A program made the position numbers and the translations under genes. The notes under the pieces were generated by a model. That model did no database searches. It saw only the letters and a program-made list of their open reading frames with translations, and was not told the origin of the DNA. 52,596 nt of DNA from Flavobacterium rakeshii (lineage in GTDB: Bacteria; Bacteroidota; Bacteroidia; Flavobacteriales; Flavobacteriaceae): the NCBI RefSeq assembly GCF_009741375.1, contig NZ_WOWP01000017.1:1-52596 (forward strand), given 5' to 3'. Shown piece by piece: positions 25,801 through 32,038 of this stretch (within the stretch, counting starts at the first letter, position 1; each line of letters starts with the position of its first letter).

Positions 25801-25934
25801 ACATCGGGGAATGCTTCGATAGGGGTATGTATATAGCTTATAATCCCGGCACCTAAAAGCACTGCTGTCATAAAAAATACGATAACAGAGTTTTTAAGGG
25901 AAAAAGCCACTATTTTCTGAACTAATTTTTGCAT
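22845..25934 (-). CDS. Heavy-metal-type RND efflux pump (CzcA/CusA family)
   Basis: 1029 residues, typical for HME-RND pumps, with twelve membrane segments arranged as 1+5 twice and two large periplasmic loops. The N-terminal signature PIEAFPDVTNTRARI and the VPGVANVVSFGG segment are those of CzcA/CusA. The transmembrane-4 proton-relay motif reads GALDFGLLLEGTLVIVEQ: D395, E401, E408. In CzcA the middle position is Asp, so this pump carries an Asp-to-Glu change there. Metal specificity cannot be fixed from this. Last gene of the outer-membrane factor/adaptor/pump operon. Confidence 0.93.
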   Translation of the reverse strand: MQKLVQKIVAFSLKNSVIVFFMTAVLLGAGIISYIHTPIEAFPDVTNTRARIITQWPGRSAEEVEKFITLPITKAMNTVPKKAEVRSISLFGLSVVTVLFNEDVDDFYAQQYASNRLNNIDLPQGSEAEIDPPSGATGEIFRYVIKSDLPIKEVTALQDWVIERELVSVPGVANVVSFGGEEKTFEIKINPTELNNYDLSALDVFEAVSNSNINVGGDVIQRGDQAYVVRGVGLIDKVEDIGNILIKTVGNTPVLVKHVADVSISAKPRLGQAGLDENPDVVEGIVIMLRGENPADVIESLRDRIDELNTRVLPSNVQIVPFIDRTELVSHTVHTVSKNLIEGVLLVSLIVFIFLYNWRTTVIVASVIPLSFLFAIIMLRIQGLPANLISMGALDFGLLLEGTLVIVEQVFVTLEKKAHKVGMDRFNKMSKMGLIKKSVGSVATYIFFALIILIVALMPIFSFQKVEGKMFSPLAFTLGYALVGSLILSLTYVPAMCKVLLTKNIVEKENKISRFFREKLFGLFQLSSRYRKVTIYSFIALSAVCFVRFMFYGSEFIPKLNEGAIYIRATLPNSINLEESVRLTGEMKKRLAKFEEVKFILSQTGRPNDGTDPTGFFNIEFHMELKPEGEWNRKVTKNELIAEIKEELEVYPGINFGFSQPIQDNVEEYVAGVKSPLVIKIFGDDLFELEKMAEEVAGSIKDVRGIEDINVYKNIGLPELRIQLHDEKMARYAITTADAQAVIAMAIGGQAASTFYDDEKMFDIRIRFQKEYRDTKEKIENILIPATDGKRVPLKEIATIDYKTGPTFIYREGNSRYIAIGFNIEGRDLGSTITEAQKKVAEEVKLPKENTIKWAGEFESKERASKQLAVIVPIVLLFILFLLYFNFGNLKDTLIATSTIPFAFIGGFLSLWITGTVFGISAGIGFIILFGVNTINSIILIAVMKENMRKKMHLNDAVSEGVYDRIRPIVMIALMGSLGLLPAAMSTGMGSEIQKPLAIMIVGGLLFCMILSLTVLPQVFYLSYKKKPL

Positions 25935-25958
25935 GTGTAATTTGGTATTAGCCTTGTA

Positions 25959-27053
25959 TTAGTTAGTTGCTTTTAGCTGTTCATAAATAAGAAGGTGGTT
26001 TTTAACAATAACTTTTTCTCCCTCATTAAGTCCGCTTTCAAAGTATAGAAAGTCCCTGTTTTTTACCGTAGGGCTTATTTGCCTTCTTTCTATATGGCAA
26101 TCATCTTTATATACCATAATGTAGTTTTGATTGTTGTCAAAAATCAGGGCTTTGGCATTAACAGCAGCCATTTTGGTATCGCTGTCTTTTTTATTTATAA
26201 GTATATCGGCAGTAAGTCCCGGTTTAAGTTTTAAATCTTTATTATCCATTACAATTCTCGCCTTTAGTACATGTTCCTCGGCATCAAAAACCTGTGAAAT
26301 CACGGTTATTTTTCCGGTAAAGGTTTGGTTAGGGTAGGCAGGCGTAGTGATGGTTACATCCATCCCTTCATGTATATCTTTAAGATTGGCAGGATATACA
26401 TTAACCATAACCCATACTTTAGACAGGTTTGATATAGTAAAAAGTGGAGCATCGTTTGCAGCAATCTGCATACCCGGACTCACATTTTTAGAAACGATAT
26501 ATCCTGTTACCGGAGCCTTTATCTGGAATACTGATTTTTCGTTACTAGCACTGTATAACGAAAGGTTTTGTTCTACATTTTCTAAAGAAGATTTCAAAAC
26601 ATTCACTTCGCTGTTAGCCTGTACCAATTCGCTTTGTGAAGCTATTCCATCGTCAAACATAGATTGTACAGATTGTAGTTGCCTGTTAGCTACCTGTAGT
26701 TGTGCCTCTAACGATTTGCGTTCTGCCTGTAGGCTGTTAAGTTCGGTACTTTTAATTTCGGCCAGTACATCTCCTTTTTTTACATAGTCGCCAAGCGAGA
26801 AGTAAGTATTGGTAATAAGTCCGCCCACAAGGCTGGAAAACTGAACGACATCATCAGTATTATAAGTTATATTACCTGTTAGGGAAAGGTTTTCGGCTAC
26901 AGTTTGATTTTTTACTGTCTCTATTTCTATTTTTTCTTTAAGCTGGGTATTAAGGCAAAAGTTTTCGGTATTACGTTGTGCAGTTTCTTGCTTTTCAGAA
27001 CAACCGCAAGCCAGTACTAAGGTTGTTGCAGCGATTAAAAATGTATGTTTCAT
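25959..27053 (-). CDS. RND periplasmic adaptor (membrane fusion) lipoprotein, CzcB/CusB-like
   Basis: 364 residues. Lipobox LVLAC at residues 12-16, so it should be lipid-anchored. Then a barrel-sandwich (lipoyl-like) half (VGGLITNTYFSLGDYVKKGD), an alpha-hairpin (about 105-165, NSLQAERKSLEAQLQVANRQ), the second lipoyl half (IKAPVTGYIVSKNVSPGMQI), a beta-barrel (KVWVMVNVYP) and a membrane-proximal domain. It bridges the inner-membrane pump and the outer-membrane factor. 24 bases separate it from the pump gene and 5 from the TolC-like gene. Confidence 0.92.
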   Translation of the reverse strand: MKHTFLIAATTLVLACGCSEKQETAQRNTENFCLNTQLKEKIEIETVKNQTVAENLSLTGNITYNTDDVVQFSSLVGGLITNTYFSLGDYVKKGDVLAEIKSTELNSLQAERKSLEAQLQVANRQLQSVQSMFDDGIASQSELVQANSEVNVLKSSLENVEQNLSLYSASNEKSVFQIKAPVTGYIVSKNVSPGMQIAANDAPLFTISNLSKVWVMVNVYPANLKDIHEGMDVTITTPAYPNQTFTGKITVISQVFDAEEHVLKARIVMDNKDLKLKPGLTADILINKKDSDTKMAAVNAKALIFDNNQNYIMVYKDDCHIERRQISPTVKNRDFLYFESGLNEGEKVIVKNHLLIYEQLKATN

Positions 27054-27058
27054 AATGA

Positions 27059-28342
27059 TTAGTTTAATTCCTGTCCGCTGGTATAGCGTAGCTCTTCCAA
27101 ACGTTCGTTAAGCTGTTTTTTTGAAGTAAGTATTATTTCTTTATTTTTAATGTAAGCCTCTACATAATCAAGGTATACAAGCAGACTGATATTACGGTCA
27201 CTAAAATTTTTAAGGTGGCTTTCCAGTATCATATCAAGATCTTTATCATAACCGTTGTCAATACTTTCATAAAGTTGTCGCGCATTAGTAAAGTTGCTGT
27301 AAGCCTGTACTATTTCTGCCTGGGCGCTGTTAAAAGTTTGTTCTTTAATTAAGTTACTTTGCTCTATAGCGTGTTTTGCAGCTTTAATATTCCCTTGGTT
27401 TCGGTTAAAAAAAGGAAGGTCTATAGCGAAACCAACACCAAAAAAGTTATTCATGATATTACCACCCCTGTCATAAGATGCCTGTAATGTAATATCAGGG
27501 GTTCGTAAGGCCTTTTCGTAGGTATATTTGTTATCACTGTATTGTTGTGCCAGTTTGGCAAACTGTAAATCAGGACGGTTGTTTTCAGCTTCGTTGATGA
27601 TGTCTGCCAGGTTTAATTCATTGACTGAATTTAGATTAGGTACAAACCCTTCATTTTCCAGTTTTATATAGCTTCTGGCAGGTAAGTTCATAAGGATTTT
27701 CATTTCCTTTTGCAGTGCATTACCCTCAATGTTCAGTTCGTTTAATTCGTTTAGAAATTCCAGTTCAGATGCTTTTAGCCTCACATATTCTGCCTGACTG
27801 ATATTACCCTGTTTTACCTGAGATGAATAAGCACTAATAAGCTTCCTTACCGATAGTAACTGTTTTTCATAAACACTTTTTTGCTGCTGGTTAAACTGTA
27901 ACGCGGTAAGATTGTTTCTGAATTCGGTTTTTAGGCTTCGCAGTATGTCTTTGTAGTATTGGGCTGCCATTTGTACACCAACCTTTTCAATAGCTATTAG
28001 TTTTTTTCTTTTACCTGCAGTGTACACCAGTTGTTCAAGGCTAAGTCCTATTTCCTGATTACGACCGTAGTTGCCCCATAATACAGGAAGCTCTTCTGAA
28101 GTTGAATTGCTCCAAAGGTTAACTTCACTTACAGACAGGGTAGGGTTAGGCCACACTTTAGCCTGTATAACCTGTGCTTCGGCTATATCAATATTAAGTT
28201 TTTCTGCCAGGAGGCTAAGGTTGCTCTGTAAAAAAATAGTTTCGGCATCAACGCGTGTAAGCACTATGGTATCGTTCACACTATTTTGTGCCGATGCTAT
28301 TACAGTACTAAACAAAACAAAGGATAAAATAAATCGTTTCAA
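27059..28342 (-). CDS. TolC/CzcC-type outer membrane efflux factor
   Basis: 427 residues with a signal peptide (VIASAQ), two OEP repeats, and the family's long helical segments (AEAQVIQAKVWPNPTLSVSE; NNRPDLQFAKLAQQY; DLPFFNRNQGNIKAA). It forms the outer-membrane channel for the adaptor/pump encoded next. The start must be TTG at 28342: the codon two before it is an in-frame TGA, and a later start would remove the signal peptide. The promoter lies in the 95-base gap after the kinase gene, so the pump genes can be induced separately from the two-component genes. Confidence 0.92.
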   Translation of the reverse strand: MKRFILSFVLFSTVIASAQNSVNDTIVLTRVDAETIFLQSNLSLLAEKLNIDIAEAQVIQAKVWPNPTLSVSEVNLWSNSTSEELPVLWGNYGRNQEIGLSLEQLVYTAGKRKKLIAIEKVGVQMAAQYYKDILRSLKTEFRNNLTALQFNQQQKSVYEKQLLSVRKLISAYSSQVKQGNISQAEYVRLKASELEFLNELNELNIEGNALQKEMKILMNLPARSYIKLENEGFVPNLNSVNELNLADIINEAENNRPDLQFAKLAQQYSDNKYTYEKALRTPDITLQASYDRGGNIMNNFFGVGFAIDLPFFNRNQGNIKAAKHAIEQSNLIKEQTFNSAQAEIVQAYSNFTNARQLYESIDNGYDKDLDMILESHLKNFSDRNISLLVYLDYVEAYIKNKEIILTSKKQLNERLEELRYTSGQELN

Positions 28343-28363
28343 GGCTCATGTTTTAATATGGGA

Positions 28364-28438
28364 CAAAACTATTGTGCCCGTATTAAAGCCATATTTGTAC
28401 TTTGTTAGAAAGCTATGAGAACCGTATTAGAAAACGAT
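28364..28438 (-). promoter_or_regulatory. Promoter of the RND efflux operon
   Basis: Minus-strand -7 box TAGTTTTG (28364-28371) lies 22 bases before the TTG start. Upstream, two TTTCTAA copies with a 22-base period flank TCTCATAGC (block span 28392-28438). Direct repeats of this kind are usual for OmpR-family regulators. The whole block is shared with the region before the 22323 regulator. Confidence 0.6.
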
Positions 28439-29796
28439 TAGAGTTTAGGGAAGGTAATTACAGCTTCTGTACCCTCATTTTCTTTAGAGTTGATTTTAAA
28501 GGAAACATTGTTTTTTGCAAATAGTATGGAAGCAAGTGACAGGCCTATACCGCTTCCCTGTACGTTGCCTACATTACTGCCCCTGTAAAAAGTTTCCCTA
28601 ATATGGTTAAGGTCATTTGCATTAATACCTCTTCCTGAGTCCTTTATTGTTAGTTGCAGTTGGTTGTCACTGTTTAGTAATGTAATCTCTACAGGTTCAT
28701 TTTCTGAGTACTTAACTGCATTTTCGATAATGTTATATGCCGCCATACCTATTTCCGATTCGTTTCCTTTTACCGTTAGCAGTTTTTCGTCTTCTATTTT
28801 TAAGGTAATACGTAATTTGGCATTAGCAAATTCTTTTACGTTGGAGATTTTATCACTAATATCCCACAGCATTTCATCTGCCCTAAAGGTTTCTTTACCT
28901 ACAGCTTCAGCTTTAAGACCGGAAAGAATCATAAGGGTGTTTAATATCTGTTCTATCTCATAAACATTATTAAGTACCTTACCCGTCATTTCCTGATACT
29001 CTTCGGGAGATCTTTCTTTTTGGGCAAATACTTCCAAATGACCTGATATGGATGCAAGCGGAGTTTTAAACTCGTGTGATATGTAATTGATAAAGTTTTT
29101 TTGGGTTTTAAAAGTATTAGACAGTCGCTGTAACAGGTTATTATAGGTTTCTATCAGTTTTTGTACTTCATCGTGGGTATTAACATTTACTATGGTTTCA
29201 TCCAGAGAAGAAGCCTCTATTTCATTAACCTGTTTTATAACCGTATTAATGGGTTTATAGGCAACTTTAGATAAGAATCGGCTTAATATGTAAATAACTA
29301 ATAAACCTGCCAGAAGAACTATCATCATGATAATCATAAGCTCATGGGTCTGGGCTTTAAAGTCCCTGTCTGTTGCTTTTACGAAAACGACAAAGTCTCC
29401 CTGATTATCCTGATAAAAAATCCCGAAATAGAAATGATCTTTTGATTTGAACATTACCTTTCGGTTTTCCCGGGCTTTATTAAGTATTTGTGGTGTTATG
29501 CTGTTAGTACTTAAATTATCACCATAGGCAACGTTGTTTTCCTTATTGTAAACACCAACCTCTACATCTTGTATATTCTCGTTATACTGTTCTTTTATCT
29601 GTTTGTGCTGGTCAATAGGAAGCTCATCCTTTTCCAGGTAGTAAATGGCAGAAAGCAGACATATACGCTGTAAATCATTAAATATCCTTTTTTCTGAACT
29701 TTGATAAAAAGCGATATATATAATAAAGGCGGCGGTAACAAATACTACTCCAAATGTTAGCGAAGAGATTAAGGTAAGCCTGTTTCTTATTTTCAT
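28438..29796 (-). CDS. Sensor histidine kinase of the efflux operon (CusS-like)
   Basis: 452 residues. Two membrane segments (about 8-31 and 154-172) around a periplasmic sensor of about 120 residues, a HAMP-like linker (YKPINTVIKQVNEIEASSLD), HisKA with YISHEFKTPLASIS (His241), and HATPase with IIENAVKYS, DSGRGIN and GSGIGLSLA. It starts directly after the regulator stop, with no spacer. Metal or envelope stress sensing is likely from its place before the heavy-metal pump; no clear Met/His metal site is seen in the sensor. Confidence 0.9.
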   Translation of the reverse strand: MKIRNRLTLISSLTFGVVFVTAAFIIYIAFYQSSEKRIFNDLQRICLLSAIYYLEKDELPIDQHKQIKEQYNENIQDVEVGVYNKENNVAYGDNLSTNSITPQILNKARENRKVMFKSKDHFYFGIFYQDNQGDFVVFVKATDRDFKAQTHELMIIMMIVLLAGLLVIYILSRFLSKVAYKPINTVIKQVNEIEASSLDETIVNVNTHDEVQKLIETYNNLLQRLSNTFKTQKNFINYISHEFKTPLASISGHLEVFAQKERSPEEYQEMTGKVLNNVYEIEQILNTLMILSGLKAEAVGKETFRADEMLWDISDKISNVKEFANAKLRITLKIEDEKLLTVKGNESEIGMAAYNIIENAVKYSENEPVEITLLNSDNQLQLTIKDSGRGINANDLNHIRETFYRGSNVGNVQGSGIGLSLASILFAKNNVSFKINSKENEGTEAVITFPKL

Positions 29797-30471
29797 TTAA
29801 CTGTCTTTAAGCATATAACCTGTTCCAACTATTGTTTGGAGTGTTGCAGAGGTAAGGTTCATTTTATTTCTAAGGTAGGATATATATACATCAACCACGT
29901 TAGTATTATTATCATAGTTAATTCCCCATACGTTATTTAGTATTTGTGTGCGTGGCATTACCTTGTTTTTGTTTTCTACCAAAAACAATAGTAGTTTGTA
30001 TTCACGGGGAGAAAGATCAATGGTTTTATTGTTTACCAGTACTTTATGCTCATCTGTATTTATGGTAATATCTCCGCATTGGTGTATGTTTTGTTCCTTA
30101 TCATAATTGAGTTTGGTGCGCCTTACCAGTGCATTGATTCTTGAAATAAGTTCTTTAAAATGGAAGGGCTTAACAAGATAATCATCGGCTCCCGAGTCTA
30201 GCGCATTGACTTTATCTTCAGGATCGCCTAAGGCGCTGAGCATTATGATAGGGGTGCTTTTCTTTTTATAGCGGATTAGTTTTACCAGTTCGACACCATC
30301 AATATCAGGTAACATTATATCCATTAGTATAATATCCCATTCTGAAGATAAAATATGTTCACGGGCATTTACGCCATTATCGCTTAAATGTACATTAAAG
30401 CCATTTTCAGTAAGACCCTTTAATACAAAATCACTAATTCTTTTATCATCTTCTATCAGGAGGATATTCAT
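29797..30471 (-). CDS. OmpR-family response regulator of the efflux operon (CusR-like)
   Basis: 224 residues. Receiver with E7/D8/D9, D51 (LMDIMLPDIDG), switch region IIMLSALGD and KPFHFKEL, then an OmpR winged helix (LSPREYKLLLFLVENKNKVM ... IVGTGYMLKDS). First gene of the regulator-kinase unit. A -7 box TAAGTTTG lies 18 bases upstream of the ATG. Direct targets are probably the TolC-adaptor-pump promoter at 28364-28438. Confidence 0.93.
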   Translation of the reverse strand: MNILLIEDDKRISDFVLKGLTENGFNVHLSDNGVNAREHILSSEWDIILMDIMLPDIDGVELVKLIRYKKKSTPIIMLSALGDPEDKVNALDSGADDYLVKPFHFKELISRINALVRRTKLNYDKEQNIHQCGDITINTDEHKVLVNNKTIDLSPREYKLLLFLVENKNKVMPRTQILNNVWGINYDNNTNVVDVYISYLRNKMNLTSATLQTIVGTGYMLKDS

Positions 30472-30488
30472 AAGACTGTAAGTTTTTA

Positions 30489-30552
30489 CAAACTTATTAA
30501 TTATAAATAAAATCAGGTAAAGTTAAGCCGGCATCTGTATAATTTAACTTTA
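30489..30552 (-). promoter_or_regulatory. Promoter and inverted repeat upstream of the efflux regulator
   Basis: Exact minus-strand -7 box TAAGTTTG at 30489-30496. Upstream lies a perfect inverted repeat TAAAGTTAA (30518-30526) / TTAACTTTA (30544-30552) with a 17-base spacer, a possible operator. Confidence 0.45.
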
Positions 30553-30593
30553 TATGCACTTAAGAGATTTTTCTTAATATTTAAAATAAAAAA

Positions 30594-30620
30594 ACACCCA
30601 TAATTGCGCGTTATGGGTGT
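30594..30620 (-). terminator. Terminator of the receiver-GT2 gene
   Basis: ACACCCATAA (30594-30603) pairs perfectly with TTATGGGTGT (30611-30620), loop 7, followed by a T run on the minus strand (As at 30588-30594 on plus). It separates the receiver-GT2 gene from the efflux regulator. Confidence 0.85.
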
Positions 30621-30665
30621 AATTATAAAAACCAAATCAACATTATGAAAAAATTTACTGCTATT

Positions 30666-31853
30666 TTATCTGTAATGAAGGGCTATTTGCCCTATTTGTC
30701 CAACAATTTTAAAGGAATCTTTAAATGAAAGTTTAGAACCATCGGCATGGATCCATCTGTTTAAAGGTTTTTCACAAAGCATTTCCTGTGCTTCTTTGTT
30801 TCCATATATCTTTTTCATTCGCATAAAAATTTCTACATCAAATAACCATTTGGTTAAGAACTTTTTGGCAAATGTTTTCTCCACCACATCGGTAGTCATT
30901 ACTTTAGCACCACATTGAGTATCTCTAAACTCCATTCCCAGTGTTTTCCTGATAATGAAATTAATGGTCATGCTTATTATTTTTCTGGCCGATTCTTTAG
31001 TAATATCGGCACCCATTCTGCTTATTCGGGAACCGCTTACCACTTTGTATTTTGAATTGGTTATGGTTTTTACCAAATCAGAGAAATCATCAAAATTGGT
31101 AGAAAGGTCGGCATCCAGAAACCCTATGTAATCAAATTGTTTCTGTTCTGCCAGGTGTAGCATTCCAAGTCGTACCGCTTCGGCTTTTCCGCCGTTTTTA
31201 GGACAGTCGTAAACGCTTATATGGCTTTCATTTCCTTTTTGAAGCTCTTTAAGTACAGCAAGGGTATTGTCTTTACTGCCATCGTTTACAAAACACAAAT
31301 GATAACCAAGGTTTTTGTGTACAAAGTTTCTAAACTCTTCGCTTAAAAGTCTTTTTTCCTCATTATAACAAGGGATAACAACCCCAATGCAGGTGTTTTG
31401 AATGTATTGTTCTTTTATATTCTCTTTTCTTTGTATGTTAGTATGTCCCAGTAATCTACCTACTCTTATTCCTATTTCGCGAAGGCTTAGGGGTTTTTTC
31501 ATGTAATCGTTAGCGCCAAGCTCAAAGCCAGAAACTATTATATCTTCATCAACATTGCCCGAAAGTATAATTACCGGTGTATGCTGCTTTTTTACAAAGC
31601 GTATATACTTTAATACTTCAAGCCCCGATACGTTACTGATAATTTCATTATAAGTATCCTGTAGGGGAACATGGTTGGATTGGGCAGACATGTTAATATC
31701 TGTAATTACAAGGTCGGGTTTAAAAACTTCATACTGCTCTATGGCATCATAAATGTTGTTTGAACATTTAACCTCGTAGCCCAATTCTGTAAGGCATCTC
31801 TCCAGAGACAGCAACACCAGTTGCTGATCGTCTACAATTAAAACTTTATTCAT
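30666..31853 (-). CDS. Receiver domain fused to a GT2 glycosyltransferase (ALG5/DPM1-like)
   Basis: 395 residues. Residues 1-140 are a response-regulator receiver with D8/D9, phospho-acceptor D52 (VITDINMS), S98 (IILSGN) and K120 (MKKPLS). The loop after D52 carries an insertion of about 20 residues before the usual GLEVLKYIR and lacks the MP-G motif. Residues about 153-395 are a GT2 domain: IGVVIPCYNEEKRL, CFVNDGSKDNT, GKAEAVRLGM, the metal-binding DADLS (D247, D249), GSR, DTQCGAKVM and WLFDVEIF. The last two and RL after the YNEE motif point to the ALG5/DPM1 branch, which makes polyprenyl-phosphate-hexose. No membrane segments are seen. It implies a glycosyltransferase directly switched by phosphorylation. 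Promoter at 31888-31957 carries the shared direct repeats; the GT-C-like operon is divergent. Confidence 0.88.
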   Translation of the reverse strand: MNKVLIVDDQQLVLLSLERCLTELGYEVKCSNNIYDAIEQYEVFKPDLVITDINMSAQSNHVPLQDTYNEIISNVSGLEVLKYIRFVKKQHTPVIILSGNVDEDIIVSGFELGANDYMKKPLSLREIGIRVGRLLGHTNIQRKENIKEQYIQNTCIGVVIPCYNEEKRLLSEEFRNFVHKNLGYHLCFVNDGSKDNTLAVLKELQKGNESHISVYDCPKNGGKAEAVRLGMLHLAEQKQFDYIGFLDADLSTNFDDFSDLVKTITNSKYKVVSGSRISRMGADITKESARKIISMTINFIIRKTLGMEFRDTQCGAKVMTTDVVEKTFAKKFLTKWLFDVEIFMRMKKIYGNKEAQEMLCEKPLNRWIHADGSKLSFKDSFKIVGQIGQIALHYR

Positions 31854-31887
31854 AATTCAGCGTATTAGTTGTTGTGATTTATTATCT

Positions 31888-31957
31888 CAAATTTATATTG
31901 ATAATGAGGGTGTTATGAAGTGTTTTAGTTGAACAGAAGATTTCTGTCGGTGAATGG
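31888..31957 (-). promoter_or_regulatory. Promoter of the receiver-GT2 gene with 21-bp-spaced direct repeats
   Basis: Exact minus-strand -7 box TAAATTTG (31888-31895), 35 bases before the ATG. Repeats read on plus: GTTGAACAG (31928-31936) and GGTGAATGG (31949-31957), period 21 bp, near edge 33 bp from the -7 box. The spacer ends in TTTCTGTC, as in the 4418-4447 copy. Placement fits an activator. Confidence 0.65.
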
Positions 31958-32038
31958 TAGGGATGTATAGGTACTTCATTTTAACATTACCTACTTTATT
32001 TATTATCTTTACTTTACAACAAATAACCACATCATAAC

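Noticed and set aside
30645..30728. 27-codon plus-strand ORF starting MKKFTAILSV, just after the 30594-30620 hairpin
   Set aside because: Signal-like start but far too short and antisense to the end of the receiver-GT2 gene; perhaps a stub, not supported as a gene.
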